Positions 1-10,391 of a stretch of 32,795 nt of DNA are shown here, one piece after another. Each line of letters opens with the position of its first letter. The first letter of the stretch is position 1. The stretch lies in NCBI RefSeq assembly GCF_001039355.2, contig NW_019775909.1, positions 1 through 32,795 of the forward strand. Direction: 5' to 3'. The position numbers and the translations under genes were made by a program. This stretch comes from Lingula anatina (taxonomy: Eukaryota > Brachiopoda > Lingulata > Lingulida > Lingulidae). The notes below the pieces were generated by a model. That model was not told the origin of the DNA, made no database searches, and was given only the letters and a program-made list of their open reading frames with translations.

Positions 1-829
1 CAAAAACGGAAATAAACTCATATCATAGCAGTTTGTCAGATTCGATCATTTACCATGTTCAGAATCTCAGAATGCAGCAATGTACATTTAATATTGATAT
101 TTTCCCTATGTCAACAATTTTCTTGTTTGATCATTTAAAAATGACAGTAAAATTATTATTTTGTTTTATGTAAAAAGATGTTGAAAATGGAAATAAACTC
201 ATTTCATCACAGTTTACATTTTTTTCATTTTCAAGGTGTGACTCTGAACTTCCATGGCCTTGAAGACCTTTCCATGTCACATTTTCTGAATATTCATGAT
301 ACTTTTATTTTATTATTTAAAATTGATGGTCATTATGCTGTTAAGCATCATGTAATTTTGTATCAAAAATTAAGTGGGCACTGCCCCCATAGTGACCATT
401 AAAGGAAAACCATGTCACTTACTCTTCTCAAACTTACAGAAAGGTAACATAGAACTAAAATACAGCTACAATTGAAAAACCTGTCAATTTTTCTGGAAAT
501 TATATAGTTTATTGTTAAAATTAAAATGTTGTGAATTATTTTCTGATTTCTGTCTGTGTATTGGACAGCTTTGCTGCCTTGTTTTTATTTTTGGATCTGT
601 TTGAATATCGGGGATAACAGCTAAATATCCGATAGACTGTAGACCCTCCCAGTGATCGTTAAAGACTATTATAATGTTTGTAAGAGCCTATCATAATGTC
701 GCTAACATGTTTGTAAGAGCCTATTATAATGTCGCTAACATGTTTGTAAGAGCCTATCATAATGCCACTAGCACCTTTTTGGAGCCTATCATAATGTAGC
801 TAACATGCCTTATGTATTCTTAATTTCAG
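1..829. other. Non-coding AT-rich region, nothing recognised beyond repeats
   Basis: No convincing exon was found here. A short sequence containing 'ggaaataaactcat' near position 8 recurs near position 188, and a tandem repeat lies at about 672-808. The stretch is probably intron of the gene whose last exons are at 830-904 and 1380-1450. Confidence 0.5.
672..808. repeat. Degenerate 33-bp tandem repeat, about four units
   Basis: The unit begins 'atgtttgtaagagcctatc' and ends 'gtcgctaac', about 33 bp. Two units are nearly perfect. Flanking units are diverged (gccactagcacc; gtagctaac). It ends about 20 bp before the splice acceptor of the exon at 830. Confidence 0.85.
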
Positions 830-904
830 GTGCGCTGTTTGGATATTTATTTATGCATTCTCGAGAGTTAAGGAGGTCCTTCCATTTTGATGATGATTGT
901 GACT
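830..904 (+). CDS. Penultimate exon of unrecognised host gene
   Basis: An acceptor (cttaatttcag) precedes 830 and a donor (T|gtaggt) follows 904. Only one frame stays open. It reads ALFGYLFMHSRELRRSF and then an acidic FDDDCD run, a hydrophobic stretch followed by a basic and then acidic tail, as at the cytoplasmic end of a membrane protein. The exon is 75 nt, entered after one base of a codon and left with one base over. That phase fits the exon at 1380-1450. The family is not recognised and upstream exons are outside the window. The coding call rests on splice signals and phase agreement only. Confidence 0.5.
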
Positions 905-1307
905 GTAGGTGGCTTTAATGTTAAAATTATGCTTAAACAGTCCCTGAAGAAGGCGCTTTGCTGAAAGCGTGGGTGTTTTATATTTACATGTGTAATTTTA
1001 GTTGATCTTTATAAATGCATTTGAGCCTAATTTAAGAATTCTAAAAACAAGATCAACACAGGGATTATGATGAATATTTATTGTTTTAGTAGAACGCATA
1101 AATGATTTATCTGGAATTGAATGGAGAGAGAATTTATTCAAAAGATTCATATTTCTACCAAAAAAATATCTTTGCATCCTCAATTTGCATTTGAGGAAAC
1201 ATTTCTACTTTCGGAGGATTTGATTGCTGACAGGAAATACTGCACTTAACCAATCCCACTGGTGTTCTCAATACTGGTGCTATCCTTTTAAATAGTTTTT
1301 CTAAACA

Positions 1308-1488
1308 GCAAGATGGCTATCATAATATATATATTCATATTCATAATATTTCATACTGTACATTTTCCTTGTTTTTCAGCAATTCATCATGATGACGATC
1401 TTGAGCCAGCAAAGCACGGGTCTACAAGTACAACATTGACTCCGGCATGAATCCAATGACTGTATTTGTTACTAGTAACAATAAATGA
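1308..1488. repeat. Copy A of a sequence repeated at 5784-5958; ends at a single N
   Basis: This 181-bp segment matches 5784-5958 with a 6-bp indel (ttcata) and a few substitutions. It stops at the lone N at 1489. Copy A is preceded by 'ctaaaca' where copy B is preceded by the LTR end, so copy A looks like the allele without the LTR element. Confidence 0.85.
1380..1450 (+). CDS. Terminal exon of unrecognised host gene, haplotype copy A
   Basis: A strong pyrimidine-rich acceptor (cattttccttgtttttcag) leads into IHHDDDLEPAKHGSTSTTLTPA and a TGA stop at 1448-1450. AATAAA at 1480-1485 can serve as polyadenylation signal. The phase matches the exon ending at 904. The same exon recurs at 5850-5920 with an Asn for Lys change and the stop conserved, which supports it being coding. 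The encoded tail is His/Asp-rich and then Ser/Thr-rich. The function is unknown. Confidence 0.55.
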
Positions 1489-1489
1489 N

Positions 1490-2020
1490 TGTTATAGTGA
1501 GGAATGACGACAGCAGTTTGGAGCTTTCGAACGTTTATTCACCGACCTCTCTCTTCATACAACTTCACAAATATTTATACTCAATTTCTCCGTACTGATC
1601 ACGCATTTACTTGTTTTCTTTCCCATTGTCTTTGCGTGATTACAAAATATTTTCCATTCTCATGTTGCAAGTCACTATGCAACATTTCCTTATTAGGTAA
1701 TCCATTAGAGACTTGTTTTCAATTAAAGATATCTAAAATATTATTTGGATTACTCATACTTGGATCTTGTCCAAAACTCAGTTATCATGTGATAAATAGA
1801 TGATCAAAATTAAAATATGTTATGAAATTAACCAATCACATAAACTGTTATTGACTTTGACCTTTTCCATCTTTTTCTGACACTAAAAACATGTTCTACA
1901 CTTGTTGACTCTTGGAGAAACTTAACTTACACTCAATAACTCTTTGTCTTTTTACTCTTTTGATTCCGCTTTAATTGCTATCTGTAATTAGTGAAAGTGT
2001 AAGTAATTTGCTTTACAACA
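1490..2020 (-). repeat. 3' LTR (531 bp)
   Basis: On the minus strand it starts TGTTGTAAAG and ends CTATAACA. It is the same length as 5253-5783, with only two substitutions noticed (cattgtc/catcgtc and cataaac/cattaac). It begins exactly one base after the N at 1489, which is typical of an assembly break at a repeat edge. Confidence 0.92.
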
Positions 2021-2034
2021 TACACCCCTTCTTC
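2021..2034 (-). other. Polypurine tract of the LTR element
   Basis: On the minus strand GAAGAAGGGGTGTA lies directly before the 3' LTR. Its position and purine content fit the plus-strand primer site and support minus-strand orientation of the element. Confidence 0.7.
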
Positions 2035-3326
2035 AAAAGAATTCGTCCTCGAATTCTAAAACTTTACAACATACGCTCCTTTTTCATTTTTTCTAAAGCA
2101 AAGCAAATACTAAATAACACAAAATACATAAATTTTCAAAAAGATTAAATGATAAGGTCATATATATGTCATCAATTTAAATGTTATACGCAAGTTCATC
2201 AATTTCTGCAAAATGAAAGAAAATAATAATGAAAGAAAATAATGATTATCTTCCTTAAATACTTCATTTCTACCACAAAGTCATGCAAAAATATACCTAA
2301 GAAAAGTAATTCTATATAATTAACTTATACATAAAGTTAAAAACACATTCGACATGAAACTAAAATATATAACCTGAAGGAAGATAATGTAATAACTTTT
2401 TAAGAAAATGCAATTCTTCGTGGATATAGTTCGTATTGTCATTTACACCATTTAATGTGTGGCCCAAGAGCAAAGATACTTTTTATCAGTTTTCTCATGA
2501 GGATATCGAAATATTTTGCTCTCTTATTATGGCTCTGACACATCATATTATACAGTTTTCTCTTTCGGCTGTTATTAAAACATAGTAGGAATGTGCTACG
2601 TAAGACAATAGGGTTAGCTACTCCCTGTCCAATGAACAGCAATCACCACAACGTTGCGACCCGCGCATCGTTCATGATGAAGTACATATTCATCTTCATA
2701 TTTGTCCACATTGTAGCTCTCCTCTGTGATGACTTATAAGAGAAACACTTGATCATATCAAATTCAATCCACGAATTTTTATAAAATTATACCGATAAAT
2801 AATTAAGTCGCAAAATGTGAGGATCTTCCTTAATGCATATCATCAGTTTCATGTCATCATTATTAAAAACCAAATATACTTTTTATATAACAATAATCAT
2901 CTGTTCAAATATCGATAACCAACAATCATAAGATCAATATGCAATATGTTATTAATGTGCAGTAACATTGTAAAGTAATTAAAATAAAGCACGCCAATAA
3001 TAATGATCATGGTTACATGTAATACACAATAAAATGTTCATTATTATATATAAAAGTACATAGTGATTTTTAAAAAAATCATAATATTCATCAGGATTTA
3101 AGTGACATATTATTTCCGTGCATCTCGCACACACTCAATGATAATAATGACATATAGATCAGTGTCTGAAATCTTTTAAGTAGCAATAAGAATGAATCAT
3201 AAAGTCATTAATATGTTGTGATCGTATACACACTTTTTATACCAAAAGTTCACTCGCAAAGATTAATCCGTTATGTTAATTATAGACACGTGTAGCAAGT
3301 CAAGTCAAATTCAGATTGGATTAAAA
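2035..3326. other. AT-rich interior tail of the LTR element without coding capacity
   Basis: About 1.3 kb between the protease stop and the polypurine tract. No reading frame with polymerase, RNase H or integrase motifs was seen on either strand. This is where pol would lie in an autonomous element. Confidence 0.7.
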
Positions 3327-4085
3327 TTAATCTGCATTGTGATTATATGTTTCGAACTGAATATAGAAAAGTGCACAAGCATGTTTAATGCGCAAACATG
3401 TACAATATTCGTTTTTGAATAATTTTCTGGGAATGAAAATACTTTCATCGCTAGGGTTCATTATTCTGTAAGCGGATTTATTTTTATCAATTGAAACCAA
3501 ACATTTTGCTCCGATAAGTTTTTTCTTTGACTCGAGCTTTCGTACTGGTTCTAGTAAAGCTACTGAAACAGAGGAAGAATGTGATATTTTCACTGGTATT
3601 AAGCATTCACATCTTGGTGAAATCAATTCTGATTTAAAGTTACGCACTAAACCTACTACGGGTGGACTATACAAAGGTAAGAGCAAATTATAGTCAGGCA
3701 ATGCCATGCTATCAGACGATAAATCAATTTTTACATTGTGTTTTCTTAAGAAATCTGTGCCTAATATCAAACCTCTTGGCAATTGACTAAATACGTGGAC
3801 TTTATGTTTTATGATCACATCTCCAAAACAAAGAGGTAACTCTACTTTTCCTAAAACTTTGATCACAGATCCATCAACAACTGAAACTTCTTTTAATGAC
3901 GGTTTTTCGTATTCATTTCGATCCTTTTTTCCTAATTTTGATAAAAGAGATTCTGATACACAAGATATGACGGCACCTGTGTCAACCAAAGCATTGACAT
4001 GTTGTTTGTCGATTTGGATTGATACTAGATTACTAGCTTGGTAATCGGAAATAATAGAAATTGGCACTTTTCTATCTTCAATCTT
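3327..4085 (-). CDS. Retroelement aspartic protease (retropepsin)
   Basis: The frame is open from 4085 to the stop at 3327. It carries the catalytic motif ALVDTGA near its start and the second conserved block GLILGTDFLRKH about 70 residues later, the order found in retropepsins that process Gag. It overlaps the gag frame by about 60 nt in the -1 frame, so expression probably needs -1 frameshifting. No canonical slippery heptamer was recognised in the overlap. No ATG opens the frame at the protease start, which fits synthesis as a Gag fusion. The roughly 130 residues after the protease core are of unknown function. Confidence 0.85.
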   Translation of the reverse strand, partial: KIEDRKVPISIISDYQASNLVSIQIDKQHVNALVDTGAVISCVSESLLSKLGKKDRNEYEKPSLKEVSVVDGSVIKVLGKVELPLCFGDVIIKHKVHVFSQLPRGLILGTDFLRKHNVKIDLSSDSMALPDYNLLLPLYSPPVVGLVRNFKSELISPRCECLIPVKISHSSSVSVALLEPVRKLESKKKLIGAKCLVSIDKNKSAYRIMNPSDESIFIPRKLFKNEYCTCLRIKHACALFYIQFETYNHNAD

Positions 4086-5044
4086 TTATAACACCTTTTT
4101 CTTTTTCTTAGTCGTTTGTTTACACGTTCAGAATGACAGACTTTTGCTATGTGTCCTAATTTACCACGACAATTACAGTTAAAATTGCGAGCAAAACAAT
4201 TAGTTCTGAGATGTGTGTACTCACCACATCCCTGACACATCGACCATTTTCTTATTGGATTTCGTTGTTGAGGATAGTTTTGACTTCCAGATGATGTTAA
4301 TTTGTACTCTGAGCGTCGCAGATGCCTGCCGCGTTGGTGCATACGTCTGGGACCTATAAATTTTCCTGGATACGCGAATGGGCTTGCTCTCGTAGGTAAA
4401 AAGTTTGTTTCATTTCTGGTTTCGCTTGGTTCGTGCAATATATGGATTGCAGACTGTACATTGGCGTTGTCCTTAATTGAACTCTGAAGAGTGTCTATTT
4501 TCTCTGTTATCATTTTTATGTCATTTCGTTGACCTCTTCTCGTCGGCTGAACTGCGTTTTCTGCAATGCGCGCGTGGTGCATAAGAGAATCAAAGTCTGT
4601 GGGCTCCTTCTGCAATACAAATGGGCGGATTTCGGGTAGTAACCCATTCATTACCACTGTAAAGGCTGTTTTCTCATCTAAACGCGCACGTTTGGCGTCG
4701 TGACGCATCGACTCGATGTACCTTTGTACTGGTTCTTCTGGAAGTTGATGACGCTTGAAAAATTCTGAGGCTTTCTCCCAAGTTTCACCGGATTTCAGTT
4801 CATATCGCTGTCGGAACTCGCGGACTAGCAATTTCCAGTCTTTCTGTACTTCCACGGTTAAACAATCGTACCAGTTTAACACTGTTGGATTTAGTAAGAG
4901 AGGAAATAAGGCGGTGATTTGTTCATCTTCTAGTTTTTTATACTGCGCATAGTTTTCAAATTGATTTAACCACCTTTCTACATCTTCGTTTGCGTTACCA
5001 GTGAACTTTTCTGGCGCTAAAGTCAAATCTGAGGACATCTTCAT
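4025..5044 (-). CDS. Retroelement Gag with zinc knuckles
   Basis: This 339-aa frame starts with ATG at 5044. The first ~160 residues show the retrotransposon Gag pattern (FTGNANEDVERWLNQFENYA, then WEKASEFFKRHQLPEEPVQRY). A basic linker leads to two nucleocapsid-type knuckles. The first, CQGCGEYTHLRTNC, fits CX2CX4HX4C. In the second, CNCRGKLGHIAKVC, Arg occupies the position where the pattern expects the second Cys, so zinc binding there is doubtful. The frame ends at TAG 4025-4027 and overlaps the protease frame. Gag would form the particle that packages element RNA. Confidence 0.88.
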   Translation of the reverse strand: MKMSSDLTLAPEKFTGNANEDVERWLNQFENYAQYKKLEDEQITALFPLLLNPTVLNWYDCLTVEVQKDWKLLVREFRQRYELKSGETWEKASEFFKRHQLPEEPVQRYIESMRHDAKRARLDEKTAFTVVMNGLLPEIRPFVLQKEPTDFDSLMHHARIAENAVQPTRRGQRNDIKMITEKIDTLQSSIKDNANVQSAIHILHEPSETRNETNFLPTRASPFAYPGKFIGPRRMHQRGRHLRRSEYKLTSSGSQNYPQQRNPIRKWSMCQGCGEYTHLRTNCFARNFNCNCRGKLGHIAKVCHSERVNKRLRKRKRCYKRLKIEKCQFLLFPITKLVI

Positions 5045-5232
5045 TTTTTTCAGTTATTAATTGTTGCTAGGGTAATGACTTTTGGCGATTTTCAATACCC
5101 AGCATACTCAGTTTTCGCTGCACTGGGGCACTGACGATGTTTGCCCTTGGGTGGATGGTGTGAACCCATCGGTGTCTACGCTCCTGCCGCCGTCATCACC
5201 ATAACTGTATCGCCGTTCCGGTAGAGCGGGGA
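5045..5232 (-). other. Untranslated leader of the LTR element
   Basis: This stretch lies between the primer-binding site and the gag ATG on the minus strand. No reading frame was recognised. It is the expected place for a packaging signal, which cannot be identified by eye. Confidence 0.5.
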
Positions 5233-5250
5233 TCGATTTTTCCTCCACCA
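5233..5250 (-). other. Putative tRNA primer-binding site
   Basis: On the minus strand TGGTGGAGGAAAAATCGA begins two bases after the 5' LTR ends. It starts with TGG, as expected for pairing to a tRNA CCA end. The cognate tRNA was not identified. Confidence 0.6.
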
Positions 5251-5252
5251 CT

Positions 5253-5783
5253 TGTTATAGTGAGGAATGACGACAGCAGTTTGGAGCTTTCGAACGTTTA
5301 TTCACCGACCTCTCTCTTCATACAACTTCACAAATATTTATACTCAATTTCTCCGTACTGATCACGCATTTACTTGTTTTCTTTCCCATCGTCTTTGCGT
5401 GATTACAAAATATTTTCCATTCTCATGTTGCAAGTCACTATGCAACATTTCCTTATTAGGTAATCCATTAGAGACTTGTTTTCAATTAAAGATATCTAAA
5501 ATATTATTTGGATTACTCATACTTGGATCTTGTCCAAAACTCAGTTATCATGTGATAAATAGATGATCAAAATTAAAATATGTTATGAAATTAACCAATC
5601 ACATTAACTGTTATTGACTTTGACCTTTTCCATCTTTTTCTGACACTAAAAACATGTTCTACACTTGTTGACTCTTGGAGAAACTTAACTTACACTCAAT
5701 AACTCTTTGTCTTTTTACTCTTTTGATTCCGCTTTAATTGCTATCTGTAATTAGTGAAAGTGTAAGTAATTTGCTTTACAACA
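5253..5783 (-). repeat. 5' LTR (531 bp)
   Basis: Upstream LTR of the minus-strand element, TGTTGTAAAG to CTATAACA. It nearly matches 1490-2020. It lies about 65 bp upstream (in plus orientation) of the host terminal exon at 5850, so the element sits in the last intron of that gene in this haplotype. Confidence 0.92.
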
Positions 5784-5958
5784 GCAAGATGGCTATCATA
5801 ATATATATATTCATAATATTTCATACTGTACATTTTCCTTGTTTTTCAGCAATTCATCATGATGACGATCTTGAGCCAGCAAATCACGGGTCTACAAGTA
5901 CAACATTGACACCCGCATGAAACCAATGACTGTATTTGTTACTAGTAACAATAAATGA
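5784..5958. repeat. Copy B of the 1308-1488 sequence, right flank of the LTR element
   Basis: Matches 1308-1488 across the polypyrimidine tract, terminal exon and AATAAA, with a few differences. It continues without a break into unique sequence at 5959, so it belongs to the haplotype carrying the LTR insertion. Confidence 0.85.
5850..5920 (+). CDS. Terminal exon of unrecognised host gene, haplotype copy B
   Basis: Same exon as 1380-1450: acceptor gtttttcag, about 22 codons ending TLTPA, TGA at 5918-5920, AATAAA at 5950-5955. The differences from copy A leave the frame intact. An alternative is a 41-residue ORF from the ATG about 50 nt upstream with a hydrophobic start. The splice-phase fit to the exon at 830-904 makes the exon reading more likely. 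Confidence 0.5.
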
Positions 5959-6103
5959 TATCGCAATGATTTGTGAAGCTTTGTTTTGACCTGAATTTTG
6001 TTACAAATGAGAGAAAGAAGCAAACTATTCATCACCTGGTCCATAACTGAACTGAGTACACGTGTCCAATATGATTGACCGAAAAGTACTGAATTTGAAA
6101 CTA

Positions 6104-6387
6104 CCCGCACGAAAATGCAGTGGTATCGAAGTAGCAAAGAAGCATTAACGCAGCAGAGGTGTGGAGCATATTTGCAGTAGAAATGCAGTATAGCCTACTG
6201 CAATTCTACTTCAAAAATTACATAGGGTTGTACAGAGGAGGAGCATTAATGCAGTAGATTAGCAGCATGATAGAAGCATATTTCAAATATGCTAATTAGT
6301 TCCCACATCGAAGCAGATTTGAAGCATGTTTGCAGTATGATTGCAGTAGTCTACTGCGCTGGAGTATCTACTTTGTTTTTGTGCGGG
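6104..6387. mobile_element. MITE-like element, 284 bp, with TA-flanked inverted ends
   Basis: The left end CCCGCACGAAAA and the right end TTTTTGTGCGGG are inverted copies with one mismatch in 12, each flanked by TA. The interior has no reading frame but is crowded with GCAGTA/TACTGC and AGCAT hexamer-like motifs in both orientations. The TA duplication and small size suggest a non-autonomous Tc1/mariner-type element, though no transposase is present to confirm this. Confidence 0.7.
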
Positions 6388-6389
6388 TA

Positions 6390-6658
6390 TACCCTAACTT
6401 TGTTTAACTTACTTACAGTGTGACATAATGCCAAAACATATTAAACAGCCTCTTCAAGAACCCCGACATGTGTTTATAGTTTTATTTTACAAATTGAGCA
6501 CTTTTTTGTTACAAGATGATGCTGCTTTTCTTGATGTTCATCCTCTAGATCGCCATCACTTGCTGATCCTTGGAAGTGCCCCCCCCCCCCCTTCGTCATC
6601 ACCATTATTTCCTAGTAGTACACTGTATTCACAACAGCGTAAGTGACCTATGTTGTCG

Positions 6659-6700
<42 letters not shown>

Positions 6701-8026
6701 CACACACACAGTGCTTTTCGGCTGTCAGATGGACACATAAAAGTGTGTGTGTGTGTGTACTGTGTGTGTGTGTGTGTTTGTGTGTACTGTGTGTGTGTGT
6801 TTGTGTGTACTGTGTGTGTGTTCTGTGTGTGTAGGCTACTGTGTATGTGTGTGTGTGTGTGTGTGTGTAATATTAGTAAGTAACAGTCACGAGTGAATAA
6901 GAAGCGGTGATTTGTTGTGGTGATTTTTTGAGTAAGGCCATCATATGTACAGGTGTTAGTAAGACGTGTATATGATGCAGTAAATTGTGTAACTTTTGTA
7001 TGAAAGCGGTAGAATCTATTACACAGCTTATTTTTGAATATAAATTACTCCTATCTTATGAGGGGTACTGTTAACCATTATTTTTATCAAATTCAGAATG
7101 GAATTTCTCATTAGTAACAGAGCTAGAGTAATGGGAATTATCGGCAGCTACTTTATTAAAATAATATTGATTGTGAAATACTGCGTTAACTCATGTCCCA
7201 AAAGGTCTTCAAATCTATTTTTTTGCGCAGCCAGAACATATTCGGAGAAAAGTTAATCAATATAATCACAATGATGGATTGGATTCTGAGAGGATTTTGG
7301 ATTCGGGACGGTAAAAAATAAACATTATATTTGATGGTATATAAGATCATGCGACTTCTATTATGAATTTGAAAAAGGTTTATAGTTCTTCATAATCAAA
7401 TGCTTGGAGACTGTGTATAACATCGTTCTCTCATTTTGAACTGTCTATACATATCCCCTTAATTACCACCTGTCCTGTCTGAACCAGAAAACATAAACAA
7501 GAACGCACAAGACAAGTGTCTGTGTGTGTACGCAACACGTACATGATGATCACCTAACACTTCCATACCACCGTTTGTTTCTAGCCACATGTATAGGCTA
7601 CTTCAGTCTTATTTATTTAACCTTTTAAATGTTAAGTGTAAGTGAATGTCTCGTGTCCTCTTAATATCCGCAGTATTCATTATAAAAATATAAATATCCA
7701 AATAATATGTATGATAAATGTTTCAGTTGAATGTGCTTATATAAGATTTAACACAGCAGACCCTGTCTTATCCCCCCCCCCCAATTGTACGAGCCCTCAG
7801 TATTATCGACTTTAGACTCCTGCCAGCCAGTGTACCTCACACGTACCTGTTATCTTATGTACTAACCTGACCTGATAAATAATGCTCTGTTCACAGTTTA
7901 ATAACGATAGGTCTCAATGCTACTGATAGAACGGGGAGTAGGCCGTTAAAAGGTCACTCAGGGATGCAGAATATCGCGTACTGGTATGCTCTTTGTTTGA
8001 GAACTGGACGTGAGAAATAATTCAAC
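6390..8026. other. Intergenic region with microsatellites, no gene seen
   Basis: Contains a C-run at 6580-6592, CA and GT arrays (6661-6870) and another C-run near 7771-7782. No exon with domain or phase support was found. The last few hundred bases presumably hold the promoter of the SDR gene at 8027. Confidence 0.5.
6661..6870. repeat. (CA)n and interrupted (GT)n microsatellites
   Basis: An AC array at about 6661-6710 is followed by GT arrays interrupted by 'actgtg' units to about 6870. Apparent His/Thr or Cys/Val reading frames here are products of the repeat. Confidence 0.95.
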
Positions 8027-9139
<1,113 letters not shown>

Positions 9140-9145
9140 GTACAC

Positions 9146-9185
<40 letters not shown>

Positions 9186-9239
9186 GCTGGGAGACATGGA
9201 AGAGACAGCTAGGGTTATCAAGGTACACAGTACACATGT

Positions 9240-9461
9240 AATAGGGTGAAACATTACGAAAGCATTCCCGCCTGTAAAATATTGTTGTATGGTGAAACCA
9301 ATTGTGTTAGAGGTGACTATACAGTGGGTCCCTCTAGTGTAAAAAAAGTGAGTAGTTCTAAAAGGTTGGAGAGTGTGTACTCCATGCGGAGTTCTAACAT
9401 GTTTATTGGCACACGTGTTTTCCATGTTAGAGAGGGAAATCCATGCGGAGTTGTGATACAC
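9240..9461. other. Unassigned sequence between the SDR remnant and the duplicated unit
   Basis: One plus-strand frame stays open through this stretch and closes at TGA just inside the LTR-like repeat, but it lacks a recognisable motif. It could be the 3' end of an older mobile element. No firm call. Confidence 0.3.
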
Positions 9462-9475
9462 ACACGTGGAAGTAA

Positions 9476-9725
9476 TGTAAAACTGTGAAATAATAATAAA
9501 AAAAAAATTGAACCAGCAAGTTTTATTACTTTATCTACAACACTGCCCTTTTGGCGGTCACGTGTGCTTTGTTAGTCACGTGAGCGGGAAATATAAATTA
9601 CCCGCTCAACAGTATTCTTGAGTTATTTTTACTCACACTGTCACGTTGGCATGTATGTATGTACATGAATAAAGAAGCTTATTCTTCTGAGATTCAGTCG
9701 ATGTTTGTTGTGATACTCGGTTACA
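9476..9725 (+). repeat. LTR-like element, copy 1 (about 250 bp)
   Basis: Starts TGTAAAAC and ends CGGTTACA, giving TGTAA/TTACA inverted termini. It contains a TATA-like aaatataaatta (about 9589-9600) and a polyadenylation-type gaataaag (about 9667). Two bases after the end lies TGGCGCAGTCGACAGG, which resembles a primer-binding site. No partner LTR is found downstream, so it is a solo or truncated 5' LTR. Confidence 0.6.
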
Positions 9726-10391
9726 AATGGCGCAGTCGACAGGATTCAGCTTTTCCTGTTTTCAACGATATTGACGATCCTCTGAACTTTACGGAGATCT
9801 TGGGTAGATAGCAAACAAACGGTGACTGTACTTCTCAGTTGAACAATAGCACATTCCATCCACCGTATGGGAGGGAACGGATTTTCAACCAGTCACACCC
9901 TTCTACAAGGTGAGATCTCAAAGTAATCGTCAATTTGTCATCGTAACGACTGATAGTTACCTGTACGTAAAGATACACGAAGTGCTTATTAGGCTTCGTT
10001 AGAGAGACATTTGTGTAGATCGTCTTGAGTGAGCCTTGCTCGTTGCGATTGGACTCCGGATTGGACTTTGTCCCGGGGATAGCACTGTGATTGCCATCGG
10101 GACAGGTGAGGACGTATTCGGCTTTGTTGTGTCTGCTGTGTTTGTTGCCAGGACCGTAGTGTTGGAGAGAGCTGGGCTCAGAATCTCGAAAGGATCGCTA
10201 TGTTGCGCACGCGCTATAGCATAGCTAGCGTGTGCTATTTGCTAGTGCGATTGCACCCACCTGATATCTCGAAGCCTTAGCAAACTCAACGCAATAAATG
10301 CCTGTCCGGAAGTACAATTATAGTCTCGAACACACGCGTACGCCTAGCGGTTCTTTTTTGTTTTGAGGGACGATAGTAAATCGCACGTGAA

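Larger units (their letters stand above)
1490..5783 (-). mobile_element. LTR retrotransposon with gag and protease only
   Basis: Two 531-bp direct repeats (1490-2020 and 5253-5783) bound a 3.2-kb interior. On the minus strand the order is 5' LTR, primer-binding site, gag, protease, a 1.3-kb non-coding tail, polypurine tract, 3' LTR. No reverse transcriptase, RNase H or integrase reading frame is present, so the copy would depend on enzymes made by a related element. The near-identical LTRs imply recent insertion. The gag and protease style fits the Ty3/gypsy group, but without a polymerase that placement is tentative. The left host flank is lost at the single-N join, so the target-site duplication cannot be read. 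Confidence 0.9.

Noticed and set aside
672-808. Possible CRISPR-like or regulatory array
   Set aside because: Simple degenerate tandem repeat with no spacers, in a eukaryotic intron context.
1504-1803. 99-codon frame present in both LTRs (also 5267-5566)
   Set aside because: It lies within the LTRs antisense to the element, lacks motifs, and is shared only because the LTRs are identical.
6556-6883. Several open frames rich in His/Thr or Cys/Val
   Set aside because: They are translations of CA/GT microsatellites.
9246-9488. 80-codon plus-strand open frame ending inside the LTR-like repeat
   Set aside because: No ATG at its start and no recognisable motif. Not conserved upstream of the second repeat copy.
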